Source of the DNA: Hydractinia symbiolongicarpus
Taxonomy: Eukaryota; Cnidaria; Hydrozoa; Anthoathecata; Hydractiniidae
Reading direction: 5' to 3'
Length of the DNA stretch: 64,000 bases
NCBI RefSeq assembly: GCF_029227915.1
Contig: NC_079889.1
Span: 2,170,001-2,234,000 of the forward strand
Shown here: positions 1 through 15,215 of the stretch, one piece after another
Position numbering within the stretch: position 1 is the first letter of the stretch
How the letters are laid out: every line of letters starts with the position of its first letter
The notes under the pieces: model-generated
The model's database searches: none
Told to the model about the DNA's origin: nothing
The model's input: only the letters and a program-made list of their open reading frames with translations
Program-made: the position numbers and the translations under genes

Positions 1-1009
1 ACACTACTTTTGTGGGGTAAAACCCACTTCTTAATTCTAATAATTTATTTATTGTTGATTGTATATATAAAAACAGAAGAAAAATTTTACACGCAATACT
101 TAATAACTCTCTAGTGTAATTATTCAAGTTTTAAAAGTGTAATTATTCAGGCCCGGCGGAGCATTTTTAAATTAAATTATTCATTGTTAAAGGAGGCCCG
201 ACCATGGTTGGGGCCGACGAGCTGAGAAAATTTTTTAACTTTCGGTCCCCTAGATTGGCTAAAACATATACTCCAAATTCCGAAATATTGCGCTGAAAGC
301 CTTCACAAAATGCAGGAGATTATGTATAGAAATATAGAAACGCCTATTTTATGTAAGATATATTTTCAAAATAAGCAATAGTAACATGAAAGCAAAAAAG
401 GTAATGGAGAAAAAGCTTAGTCCTCCTTTGTAAGTTTCGCAAATACTTGCTTTCTGTTGTCGTCCGATGGAACAAATCCGTTTGCAATATTGATCAGGTC
501 TAGTTTGTCAGTCCTATCTTTGTTGAAATTGAAACGAACTGGAACCGTTGTTGATCTCATACGGACCATATGTATATATTTATCAGTTAATAATTGATTA
601 AAACACATGACAAAAAAAATCTCTTCTTGGCAAAAACGGGGGGGGGGGAGGCCTTAGCTCCCAGTCACCACCGGGCCTGTTATTTGACTTTCAAAAGCGT
701 ATTTATTCACGGTTTTTCTTTTTTTTGCATTCAGTTGTTGTTCAAGTCACGTAAGACATATGACAAAATTCATAGTTTCTCTCGAAAAATTTTCAAGGTT
801 TTAATTAAAATTTTCACTTTAAATACCATTTAAGTTTGGTTCATGCACACTCTCAAATTAAGCATGTTGCCATCCGGTACATTTTTTTTAGTTATTAATG
901 TATCTGAATTTTGTATAATCTTTGTAAGTTTTCCAAAATTTTATTTAGTTTGAACATATATTCACGTTATGAACGATAGTCATACATATTTCAAACAATT
1001 ACCTAACAA
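1..1009. other. Unassigned AT-rich DNA
   Basis: No convincing coding region, RNA gene or repeat boundary is seen. Short open frames at 417-608 (minus) and 594-833 (plus) have no recognisable motif or splice context. There is a run of about 11 G at 638-648. Confidence 0.5.
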
Positions 1010-1177
1010 CTTTAAGGGCAGAAACTCTCGCGGGTAGAAACTTTTTGCGGTTTAGGCCTTTTTTCTTATAGCCGATTTAAAATATAAGAAATTATTTTGT
1101 GGACGATTGTATCTAGAACAAGCCATGTGATAGGGCATTCCCAATCAGAGTAGAATTATCTCACTTAACTGTGAATA

Positions 1178-1445
1178 TGCAGCTAGATAGATAAAGAAAT
1201 TGTCCGAAATAATTTTTGATGCTAGTTATGTATAGCAGATTTTATGCTAGCTAAAATAGATAATTTTATGCTAGCTAAATTGGTGGTTTAATCCCAGCTA
1301 ACTAGTTAGATTTGTGTTAGCTTTGTAGCTAGTTTTATACCAGCTATATGGCACTGTGTGCTCTTTTGTATGCTAGCTAGCTAGAGCATGCTAACCCCTA
1401 AAGTAGCTAGCCAGCTTGCTAGTCTATCTAACTTTTATAATTAGC
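1178..1445. repeat. TAGCTA-rich low-complexity stretch
   Basis: Repeated TAGCTAGC and GCTAGCTA palindromic words with AT-rich spacers. No coding content is seen. Similar words recur near 59400 and 60585. Confidence 0.5.
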
Positions 1446-1902
1446 GAGCTTAAGAAATAACGACGGCGGTATTTTAAGACGGCATTCCGAATCAGTTTGC
1501 TCTTCTACACATGCGCAATCAGGGGAAGTCCCTCATAATCACGGTCCATTAGAAATTGAAGACTCCATTTTTCTCATTTGCCGTCCATGCAAAAACTCCA
1601 AAATGGCTGCTGCATCGTGCTCCAAGAAGTCGTAAATTTGTCCTTTTGTGCATTATGGGGTAGGAAAATACAGATAAACATAGCAAAAAGAATGAATAAC
1701 CAATGCAGTTGGTTGGTTCTGTATATTTTCTTTTTGAATTAGAATTTTTAAGAATAATTTATATACTACAAGCAGCAAGTAAAAAAGCTAGGTATTTTTG
1801 AAAATTTGTCTTTCTTTATACAGTAGCTTAATGGAACCTTTTTATATATTTAATAGCCCAATGGTATGAAATGATGAGAAAGATGTGTTGCTATGAAGGG
1901 AG

Positions 1903-2175
1903 ATGCTGGTTGTAGAGCCATACCAGTACATGGAAAAAACAAGAGAACGAGGACAAGCATGGACTGAAATTACTGATAACATTAACCTTTTACCTGGATT
2001 CAGTATTAACATGAGAGCTATAACAGAACGCTTCAAGTTGCTAGAAACTCGATATAAAAAAAGAATAGTGAAAGCCATAGAAATAAGTCCTGTAATATCT
2101 GAGCTAGATACATTGTTAGAAGCTACAGGCATTGGAAACATTTGCCGAAACACGGTCGAGAAAACCAGAAGATGA
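1903..2175 (+). CDS. Myb/SANT-like DNA-binding ORF of Harbinger element
   Basis: A 90-residue open frame with the Myb/SANT-like pattern used by Harbinger accessory proteins: an arginine-glycine-x-alanine-tryptophan helix start (RGQAWTEI, near residues 16-23), then a second helix with INMRAITERFKLL and a basic tail (YKKRIVKAI). In the family this protein binds the element ends and helps bring the transposase to the nucleus and DNA. It lies tail-to-tail with the transposase remnant. The start is uncertain because an upstream extension or intron is possible. The frame is intact, but its partner transposase is broken, so mobility is unlikely. Confidence 0.5.
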   Translation: MLVVEPYQYMEKTRERGQAWTEITDNINLLPGFSINMRAITERFKLLETRYKKRIVKAIEISPVISELDTLLEATGIGNICRNTVEKTRR

Positions 2176-2928
2176 CACAAAACCTTGTAAAAACAGACAA
2201 AGTACTTGAGGTAGTGAAAAAGTTTCTTTTCTAAAAAAGAGAAATGAAGTTAAAGAAAATGGAGCTAGAAAATCAGAAAAAGTTACAAGAAGGTGTAAAT
2301 CAAAACTAAAATAACATGATGGCAATGATGTACAACTCTATGCAATAATTGCAACAAATTACAGCTAGATCTATGCAAGCCCAATCTGTACAAACATAAG
2401 CCTTGTATTCCCTTTTAGAAAAAAATTCTAAGTGAAAAATATCAACTTTTATTAAGAGAAAGAGATGTTTATTTTGGTTTTTAATTTAATTATTTTGTAT
2501 TTTGTTTGTAAATATATCAACACTTGGCTACTGAAAAGTTTTATTAAAAAAGAGAGATTTATTTTGTTTTAAAATGTATTTTGTTTCTAAATCTGTCAAC
2601 ATTGGCTGTTGAAAAATAATTTTGATTTTTGAGTACTATATATTATTATTTTGTTTTAAACTTTCACGTTACTTTTTCTCCTTTTGTCCCCCAAGACAAC
2701 AGTATTTTTCACAAAGAATTGCACTCTTCTGTATAATAATTCATTTTTAGTTGTAATTTATCGCTTATACTAGATCAAGGAAGGGAAAAATTGTTTCTAA
2801 GAAAAATGCACTTCAAGGCTGGGAGGATCTACATTGAAAAACAAAGTGTTATTTCAATACAGACATACACGATCATTATGTAATAAACCACAAACTACAT
2901 ACATCTTGCCAACAGCACTAAGACCTAG

Positions 2929-3874
2929 CTACAAATTATTCTTGAAGTTAACAAAAGCAAAGTAGTTTATTATGTCTCCAAAAACCCACTCCACTGAAAT
3001 TCGAACTTTACTCATAGATTTGTTAAATTCCTTTTTATCGTTAGTTATACTATCCCCTTTAAATGGACCCAATAGTTGAGGTCTGATAGGATATGCTGGA
3101 TCGCCATATATACAAAGATTTTGACCATTAGGAGTATGAGAATGATTTACTAAATTCTGTAATAGACCTGATTCATTTAAAAGAGCACAGTCGCGTCTTC
3201 TTCCCTCCATAGGCCATAAAGATTTGCAATAAGCCCGTTTGGCGCTACCACACTTTGAAATTTTATTGCATGCACTCGTTTGTGTCCATTATATACCATT
3301 CTCTGGTTTTCTGAAGGACGACATATCAGTTGCACTGTGCCATCTACAAAACCCCAACAAAAGTCAATAGCAGCCCCTTTTTGATAAATTTCATCAGCAT
3401 CAGCATATTTAGCTAGTGTATTGGGAGCTAACCAATTTTATTTGATATCACGAAGTTTTTGGGCAAAGTTATTATTAATCCAGTCTAAAATATGATTACT
3501 GATTAAGCTTAATTCAGGAACTGAGCGACCAAAACGTAGATTATGTCTCCACATCTACAAGGATAGGCTAATCTTTTCTAAAATATGCATAGTGCTATGA
3601 GATTGCTTACTTTTGTTCCATTGTAGCACACAGCATCAATTGGAATATTCAACACTTGAGCTAATCTAAGTAAAAATTTTTTGTAAAACCTGAATTCGGC
3701 CAGATACTCTACATCACTCATTGAACTTAAAAGGAATGGTTCGTAGTTCCAATATGGAAAGTCGGGATTTGTAGATATATTAAAATCATACAATAATTGA
3801 AATTCTCTTTCATCGATAAGTCCTTCGCATGAAGATAACAAAAGCATTTCACTTACTTCTCTTAGAGCAACCAT
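2929..3874 (-). pseudogene. Harbinger (PIF) transposase, broken
   Basis: Minus-strand remnant of a DDE_4-type nuclease. The N-terminal part is open at 3874-3578. The first catalytic aspartate lies in FVDGTVQLICRP (about 3300-3360), the second in YGDPAYPIRP (about 3090-3120), and the acidic third residue in the VEWVFGDI motif near 2980. The frame is broken: one shift follows the N-terminal ORF near 3590, there are stops near 3558 and 3438, and a one-base loss near 3211 separates the NLYG and MEGRRRD parts that are normally continuous. These lesions make the protein inactive. Confidence 0.75.
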
Positions 3875-4351
3875 ATTTGTTTACGTTTTTATAATTGGCG
3901 CCGTCATGAAAAATCTTAACTTAAAAAAAATAGTACGTGAACGTGGACTTTGACGTGTGGAATTTAATTGGGAACGCCGTAATAGATAATGCCGTCATCT
4001 TTTCTTGAGCTCTCTATTATTCCAGCTAAGTCGGCAGATTTATGCTAACTATCTTTAGATATGAGTGAGGCTAAAAAGGGGCTTATTACATGTAAAAAAG
4101 CAGTGATATATAAATTACATATACATACTCCGTTTTCTTTACGATTTCCCGCTAAGCCATCTTTTAAAAAAACAAATGCACTCCATCGCAGTGCTAAAAA
4201 AAACACGATGTCTTGCTTACTAAAAACTATACTAAAAAATGACCATATTAAATTGCTGAATTAGTGTGGTTTTTGGCAGAGTTTTTATATTTCGGGTGTG
4301 TTGGGACAAAATCGAGTTATCTCACTTAACTATATGTTGCCTCTAGCAATT

Positions 4352-4609
4352 TTAGCAAAAGAACATACACCATTGTGGTGAAGATAATTTACAAACTACG
4401 ATCCAAAAAGGTATTTGATTACCCTTAAAATGTGCTACAATTTCAATTTCAATTTCTACTTTTTCGATTACTATATTGATGGCAAAACGGTCAAATGCAT
4501 TCCCAGGTTGGTGAAGGCAGTCGAGTTTTTCCTTTTCATTTGGTTGCCAATATCTTTGGTAGTAATCAAATCCTCTAACAACTGCTGTAAACGAGTGGGT
4601 ATCCATCAT
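4352..4609 (-). pseudogene. HIRAN-like protein fragment
   Basis: An 85-codon minus-strand frame starting at 4609. Its first 45 residues match the HIRAN-like pattern also present in the intact Tigger cargo gene at 34695-35255: VVRGFDYYQRYW, a charged stretch, then a PGNAFDRFAI core equivalent to the N-D-x-D-K-Y-A-V core of the intact copy. After about residue 50 the similarity decays and the conserved glycine-histidine-leucine-proline end is gone. HIRAN domains in Rad5/HLTF proteins bind DNA 3' ends; the role here is unknown. It is head-to-head with the DDE fragment 71 bp away, the same arrangement as in the Tigger element. Confidence 0.55.
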
Positions 4610-4680
4610 TTTCTATCTTTTTTCAGAGAAAAAGACTTTTAGTATTGTATTAAATGTTTAGATTTGTGTTTACTGCTTAA

Positions 4681-4941
4681 ATGACTACAGCTGTGCTTGA
4701 TGCTTTCAAAGAAGCAGACATATCCGTAGTCAATTTCCCTACCAACGTGACGAAGTATTACCAGCTTTTTAACCTTACAGTTAATGGTTGCTCCAAACGC
4801 AAATTTATCGAGTGGTATTCAGGACAAGTTAAATCTCAACTTATCAAAACTATAAGTATTGAAGATATTCAAGTTTGTAGCAGCTCGCAAGACTTAACCC
4901 AACCCATGGTAATCTACAAGCCGTTTGTGATGTCACAGTAG
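4681..4941 (+). pseudogene. DDE-superfamily transposase fragment
   Basis: An 86-codon plus-strand frame that corresponds only to the C-terminal half of a DDE_1 (pogo/jerky-like) nuclease: VLDAFKEADISVVNFPTNVT, then QLFNLTVNG and RKFIEWYSGQV. In related families the segment reads Q-P-L-D-L-T-x-N with the third catalytic aspartate. Here that position is asparagine, so the fragment is catalytically dead. The first two catalytic blocks and the N-terminal DNA-binding domains are absent, which points to internal deletion. Decayed relatives lie at 13920-14400, 23855-24480 and 30547-31020. Confidence 0.6.
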
Positions 4942-5142
4942 AAACCTTAAATTGTTATGTGGTAGAAAGAATACGCAGCACACTGTTAAATATGGATTCG
5001 TGAAAAATTTTTTACGCAGAAATAACCTTTCTCTTTGATTCGCGAAAGTTTTTTTCCGCGAAATTTATTCCAAACGCAAAAGTTTATTCCATTAATTTTT
5101 CGCATTTTTGACACGCGAAAGTTTCAGTTTCTACCCTTAAAG

Positions 5143-6536
5143 TATTTATATCTAAATGCAAATGCTATTTTTCCTTCCCAATACTTCAAAGTTAAACTTG
5201 ATTTTCTCATATCAGTTCCATGTGCCATGTTTTCGCAAATAAGCAAACATCATGACTTTTTAAGCCACCTTCTTTCTTTTTTAAATTCATCAGCAAAACG
5301 ATTCATTGCATCCATACATTCAATTTCCTGGAATATTTTAACGTAATTAAATGTCGTCTTTTGTTCTCGATACAAACTACCATGTTCATAATTGTTAAAA
5401 CCGCCGTGGCTTCTTACTTTCTTTCTCATTGTTGGTGTTTTTTAATTCGTCAGCAAAACGATCACTTGTAAAACTCCCTAAGATATCTCAATGTAATTAA
5501 AAGTCATCTTTGTCGTTGGTTCAACCGCCATTAATATTTTGTTCTCAATAACCTGCTGAAAATTAATAAAATATAATATAATATAATATAATGAACTAAT
5601 ATAATATGCTATAATATAAATTTATTCCCATAATTACTACTCAGATTTAGGAACAAAGGCTGGAATTCTCTTTTGCCCATTTCTTTTCAATTCAATGAGT
5701 TATAATATACTTCATAATTTAATGAATGTAGTTAATCCGTGAACTATTACTTCTATCCGGTAACTCTCAAGACAGTTGTATGAGAAAGTTTGCAGTAAGA
5801 ATCTCTTCAATTCGTGTGCATTTGCTCTTTTGCAGATTTATCGTGAGCGATATTTTTTGTCCATTTCTTTAGCTATTCAATTCAATGAGTTATAATATAC
5901 TTCATAACTTAATGAGTGTAGTTATTCCGTGAACTATTACTTCTATCCGGTAACTCTCAAGACAGTTGTATGAGAAAGTTTGCAGTAAGAATCTCTTCAA
6001 TTCGTGTGCATTTGTTCTTTTGCAGATTTATCGTGAGCGATATTTTTTTCAAACTAGTGGATACTGCGGCCGCCAGCGGTGACGGGCCCTGCTTATTTTG
6101 CGCTTTAATGTTGAACATTACTACCGTACAATATCATAGTACAATATCAAATTTTCATCACCAATAAAGCTAATGAAAACTGGAATTCCCAAAAACCTTG
6201 GCAAAAAGGGTTTCTTCTAGCATTATAGAAGAAAAATTTTCTGATATTTTTTCTCAAGCATAAGACATAACCTGGTTAGGTCCCTCCCTTTTATTACTGC
6301 GTCAACAGCCGTGGTGCGTATCTTATATATGGCATATGGCTTGCACCAGAAACCAATAAATTTTGCAGCTATTTTTAGCACAATTTCCTTACATTTTTGA
6401 AAGTGCTGACACTTGTGTTGTTAAAATAGTCAAAAGGTAACAGTCACAAACTTGAAAAAATAAATAAATTGAAGAATTTTACTTGTGATGTAAGAAAATA
6501 ACAAACACTTAAATCTAATTTTAGATTGCTATTAAA
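5143..6536. promoter_or_regulatory. 5' flank of astacin copy A
   Basis: The stretch contains no gene. It is homologous to the flank of copy B: 5143-5340 resembles 14705-14900, and 5560-6536 resembles 17500-18242. It holds an ATATA microsatellite (about 5565-5592) and a tandem duplication (5671-6050). By position it should contain the promoter and any 5' UTR; no core promoter element is clear enough to call. Confidence 0.4.
5671..6050. repeat. Tandem duplication of about 190 bp
   Basis: Two adjacent copies, about 5671-5858 and 5859-6050, near-identical over motifs such as TTCAATGAGTTATAATATAC (5691 and 5881) and TTCTATCCGGTAACTCTC. The flank of astacin copy B has a single copy (about 17580-17780), so the duplication is specific to copy A. 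Confidence 0.85.
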
Positions 6537-11296
<4,760 letters not shown>

Positions 11297-11870
11297 GAAG
11301 CACGCAACACATACATTTTTTTCTGACATATTAAAATTGTCCTTGCTGTGATTGAAATTAATACTTTCTCCCTATATTGAGTGTGAATGTTTTTCTACTA
11401 GTAAATTGACTTGTGGATATATCCACTTGTCTAAAGTTGAAGATGTTATTCTTTTTCTAATGACTTTTTCGCGTCGCTGTTAGCTGGTTTATTACACGCA
11501 CAGTAAATATGCATTCAGCACAGAAATAACTGAATTTGAGCAGTTTGGTGACGCACGAACTCAGCCATTTCAGTGCGTGCTCTTAAAAAATGGTTAAGGC
11601 GATATTGGCGTTTTAATGTATTTTGTGTTAGTAAATTCAACGGTCCCAGATTGGTTAACTTCGTATTTCTTTCAATGACTTTATAATCGAGAATGTTGTT
11701 AATCAGTTAAATCAGCTGTGTAAGTTGGACTTTACACGAAAGCAAGCTGCCATTTTATTTCTTGGTTTTTGCTCAGTTTTGAATGCTGATCTGGGCATGT
11801 ATAAGGTATGGTAGACAGCTAACTACCTCTTTTGATTTTCCCCTTACAGTTTACATAAGGAAATAATATA
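11297..11870. other. 3' flank of astacin copy A, no gene seen
   Basis: AT-rich sequence that matches the 3' flanks of copies B (21224 on) and C (28176 on), so it belongs to the duplicated unit. No coding potential is seen. Confidence 0.4.
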
Positions 11871-12008
11871 ATATAAAAAAGAACATATAAAATATACAAT
11901 AAAATAAAAGAAGCTTTTCGTAAATAAAACTTTACATCTTCACCTGAAGTTTTATTTACGAAAAGCTTCTTTTATTTTATTGTATATTTTATATGTTCTT
12001 TTTTATAT
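11871..12008. repeat. Long near-perfect hairpin (61-bp arms)
   Basis: The left arm 11871-11931 and right arm 11948-12008 are exact or nearly exact reverse complements with a 16-base loop. The arms contain AAAAGAAGCTTTTCGTAAAT and its complement. The paralogous flanks of copies B and C lack it, so it arose or inserted after the units diverged. It may be a small foldback element or an inverted duplication. Confidence 0.9.
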
Positions 12009-12070
12009 AATAATACCTATGGCGAAGAAAACAATTTTGAAATAATATAAGAAATCAATAAATTGTTAAG

Positions 12071-12394
12071 TTAGCTATAGTGGACATAATTTATTGGGAA
12101 CAAGGGGAAATGTGGTTCGCCACCACAAGCAGTTGAGAACGTCGATTTTATTGAGGTAACATGCGCTGTCAACTTTTCAATGCTCACAAGTTTATTGTCA
12201 CTATCTACAGCGTTGTTTTCGCTGACGTCAACATGCCTTAATTTCACCATATATTGTACTTTTTCTCGATTGTTCCACAATACAGACAATGTGAAAATTG
12301 CAACTAGCGTTTTTTCGCCGTTGGTTACTCGGCCTACACCTTTGTCAAAATAGAACCTTTGCAGCCTACCGCTGCAGAGCACTAGCCAAGTCAT
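12071..12394 (-). CDS. Uncharacterised 107-residue ORF
   Basis: A minus-strand frame with ATG at 12394, no recognised domain. The segment around GRLQRFYFDKGVGRVTN (residues about 9-25) has a diverged partner in the spacer after copy B (22227-22436, GSLQSFYFGRGKGRVTN), and more distant nucleotide similarity continues to about 21900. The B version is broken by stops. This could be an exon of a decayed gene carried in the duplicated unit, or chance. No splice sites are confidently assigned. Confidence 0.25.
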   Translation of the reverse strand: MTWLVLCSGRLQRFYFDKGVGRVTNGEKTLVAIFTLSVLWNNREKVQYMVKLRHVDVSENNAVDSDNKLVSIEKLTAHVTSIKSTFSTACGGEPHFPLFPINYVHYS

Positions 12395-12419
12395 TTTTCA
12401 TTACGAGATAGAATTGAAA

Positions 12420-13069
12420 GAGCCGAATAAGGGAAAATTTCTAAAATATTATTTCCGGGGTTGTAGCTAGGTAAAAACGATGATACACAATTCCATTAAT
12501 CAAGATCAAGTTGTTAAAATCATAAAAAATAATCAAAACTTGACGGATGACACACAAAACATATGTCGATCCTTTTTTCAACAAAAATTAGTCAGGGAGT
12601 AGAGACGGGTGTAAACTCGCTGCTTTTGCGGCTCTTGAACCGGTCCAGATTATAACAAAGTGCATTCTTTAACATTCCGGTCGATTCACAGCCACTGTTT
12701 CTGTTGAAACGAACGAGGCAGAGGAGAGACGACATGGTATTGAAAATAATCTTTTTTCACCAATTTACTATTCAGAAATATTCTTAATATTTTTACGCTC
12801 AAGGCGACTTTTGTCACGTAATGACAGTTAATTTAACGGTCCATTTTAAAACAAATGCTCAGTAAATCGAGCAAACATATCGCACATACGCCGCCTCATC
12901 TATTAGATCCGTACGATCCTTTGTTAACGACTCCTTCCGGGTAGATAAAGAAAAAAATATGATCCGCTTTTTTTTTCAGTAATGTAACCGACGCCTGAGA
13001 TTGCCCCTCGCAATTAAAAGTGGGCTTTTGCGTTTTTTAAAAATATATACCTGACAAATTTAACCAATT
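12420..13069. other. Duplicated-unit spacer, no gene seen
   Basis: Non-coding sequence with scattered similarity to the spacers at 22440-22900 and 29180-29500, for example the AACGAGGCAGAGGAGAGACG word at 12712. Confidence 0.35.
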
Positions 13070-13470
13070 AATCAAGCTGTGGCATAGTGGTGTATAAATA
13101 CTGTCAAGGGATATTGCGACGCAACTGCAAAGTTCTCTATAAAAAAGCTAGTTGTGTACTTTTTTGGAAACACGCTATTATTTTGGAAGCTTTGCCTACT
13201 ATTTCTGAAAATGGTTGTTTCTGCTGTTCCAAAGCATTTTAAAAGGAAAGATGAAAATGAAAATAATTTTTTAATTACCAACGAAGGACAGAAAAAAAGG
13301 AAAGAAAAACAGCGATCTCAATAACACTTTAAAACTACGGGGATCTTCCTAAAAATGTGTTTATATGTGAAGATTATTTTGCATCTTATTCATTTTACTT
13401 TCAGTGGGAATTTAAAAAAGAGCGAAGAAGAGAACATTCATTCACGTGCAATGCCATTATATTGTACGAT
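13070..13470 (+). pseudogene. Decayed ORF, possibly THAP-like
   Basis: Low-confidence remnant. Around 13341-13390 one frame reads YGDLPKNVFICEDYF, resembling the proline-x-x-x-x-isoleucine-cysteine-E-x-x-F end of a THAP zinc finger, but a stop lies directly upstream and the N-terminal cysteines are not seen. A TTTCAG acceptor-like site follows near 13404. Diverged counterparts lie at 23036-23290 and 29670-29960, before the left ends of the HIRAN/DDE relics. It may be part of the same element or a separate insertion. Confidence 0.2.
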
Positions 13471-13488
13471 AGAGTTACCGATAAAGTT

Positions 13489-13720
13489 TTATGGCGCGTG
13501 GCCTTGTGGTTATAGAGTTCGCTTCGCAATCACAAGGTCCGTGGTTCGGTCCACAGCGCGAGCATGTCTAGCAAGTGCCTTTACCACAGCTACGGGTCAA
13601 CTCATGCCATGTGAAGTAAATTGGGTAGGTATTACCGGTGATGCATACATTCCGAAAACAGGACCCACTTTAATAACAGTGTGGCTATATCCTGTATAAA
13701 TAATCGGAATAGTAATAATA
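13489..13720 (+). mobile_element. tRNA-derived SINE
   Basis: The head looks like a tRNA gene: an A-box-like GTGGCCTTGTGG near 13499-13510 and a B-box-like GGTTCGGTCC at 13543-13552, with a cloverleaf-like GCGCG start and end. A tRNA-unrelated body follows and then a tail reading GGCTATATCCTGTATAAATA and short A/T repeats. The same tail is found, inverted, at 32857-32890 and 40040-40085. It lies outside any recognised exon. Confidence 0.65.
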
Positions 13721-13739
13721 GAACCCAAAAGGATGTAAA

Positions 13740-14712
13740 TGTACAACAATTAAAACGGTTAAATGCATTCCCAGTTTCGTGAAAGCAGTCAAGTTTTTCA
13801 TTTTCCATTGGTTGCCAATATCTTCGGTAGTAATCAAATCCTCTTACAACATCTTTCTATCTTATATCACAAAAAAAGATGTTTGTTTTTCTGTATTGTA
13901 TTTAATGTTTAGATTTGTGTTTAATGCTTGACTACAGCTTCGCTTGATGCATTCAAAGAAGCTCACATATCTGCATAGTCAATGTCCCTGCCAACATGAC
14001 AAAGTTTCACCAGCACCTTCACCTGACTGTCACTGCTTACGCTTAACAATTCCGCAAACGCAAATTTATCGAGTGGTATTCAGAACGAGTTAAATCTCAA
14101 CTTAGTAAACTATAAGTATTGAAGATATTCAAGTTGGGTTGCAGCTCCCAAGACTTAACCCATTCATTCCCATTGATTGGTCGAATTTTACAATCACATG
14201 ACTACTACGGAAATAAAAATACATTAACGTTGGCGGTTAAAATGTTTCCGGAATCTTTGATGCTATAAAGCTCGGTTTAGAGAAGATGTAATCCATCGAT
14301 CCTTTCCGTGGTATTGGCCTAATGTTGGGTAGTGATGACAGGCAAGTGGATGATAATCTACTAGCCGTTTTTTGATGTCACATAAGAAGAATTTGAATTG
14401 TTATGTGGTAGCAAAATTAGGCGGTACATCTTCGAAGATGAAGAAACCAATCACGAAACATAAAGTTGAAGAAAATTAGTTTAATTTTTTTTGAACTTTA
14501 AACAAAGTATAAAAAATTATATAAATTAAAAAAAAATCTTATTTTTTGCTCATTCACGGATGTTTCTTCACGCGAAAATAACCTTTTTTTTGATTTGCGA
14601 AAGATTTTTCCGCGAAATTTCTTCTGAAAATCGTGAAACGCAAAAGTTGATTCCATAAATTTGGCGTAGTTTTTGACACGCGAAGAAATTTTAGTTTCTG
14701 AAGGTATTTATA
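13740..14712. mobile_element. HIRAN-like/DDE transposon relic upstream of astacin B
   Basis: Nucleotide similarity to the 4430-5142 relic: a HIRAN-like remnant on the minus strand (about 13740-13850), then the DDE fragment on the plus strand (about 13920-14200) with stops and shifts. The right end, TTTTTGACACGCGAAG then GTTTCTGAAGG near 14670-14707, matches the end near 5110-5142. Similarity to the A unit continues past the element into 14705-14900, so the relic was duplicated with the flanks rather than inserted twice. Confidence 0.55.
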
Positions 14713-15215
14713 TCTAAATGCAAATGCTAAATTCGTTCCCAGTACTTCAAAGTGGAACCTGTTTTGTCATATCGGTTCTTGTGACATGTCTTTTGCACAG
14801 AAGCAAACATCGTGACTTTTTAAGCCGTCTTCTTTTCTTTTTTAAATTCATCAGCAAAACGATTCATTCCATCCCTATTTTCGACTATCTTTGTTTTTAT
14901 TTTTCTTATCATATTTTTCGGTGGCCCATATTTGAATTTAATTTCGTATGTATTGCCAAGGCCGGTCACGTGGTTTTTTAAGTGTTTAAAGGGCGTACAA
15001 GGCATGGAAGCGGTCGCATGTCAATTAGTTCTTGAACCGTACACGTTAAAACTGTTTGTCCACAATTCACTCAAAATGACTGAGCAACAAGAAGCGTCAA
15101 TGGACACAATAACGCTAAACCCGACATACCACAACATCTATCAAACTACTTTGACCGTAAATTCCAAGAACAGAACGAAAATCTAGAACAGAGGCTTACC
15201 ACTGGATCGAAAAAC

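Larger units (their letters stand above)
1479..3980. mobile_element. Harbinger (PIF) DNA transposon, inactive
   Basis: The two genes typical of Harbinger elements are present and converge: a Myb/SANT-like ORF on the plus strand (1903-2175) and a broken DDE transposase on the minus strand (3874-2929). The presumed ends match imperfectly in inverted orientation: ACGGCATTCCGAATCA at 1479 and, read on the minus strand, ACGGCGTTCCCAATTA from 3980. The 3-bp target duplication usual for the superfamily cannot be read with certainty. The 2176-2928 interval between the genes is AT-rich and non-coding. Confidence 0.6.
1010..5142. mobile_element. Old DDE transposon with HIRAN-like/DDE fragments, nested insertions inside
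   Basis: The ends form an imperfect inverted repeat: CTTTAAGGGCAGAAACT at 1010 and its complement-like CTACCCTTAAAG ending at 5142. The motif TTAA (or TA) at both ends could be the target duplication. The interior has a TAGCTA-rich low-complexity stretch (about 1178-1445), a nested Harbinger element (about 1479-3980), and, on the right, a minus-strand HIRAN-like fragment and a plus-strand DDE transposase fragment. A 15-base direct repeat, TTATCTCACTTAACT, flanks the nested part at 1156-1170 and 4317-4331. Related left ends appear at about 23537 and 30222, and a related right end near 14700. The superfamily is unsettled: a TA duplication would suit a pogo-like element, TTAA a Kolobok or piggyBac type. 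Confidence 0.5.

Noticed and set aside
594-833. 79-codon plus-strand ORF after a G run
   Set aside because: No domain or splice context is seen, and composition matches the surrounding AT-rich DNA.
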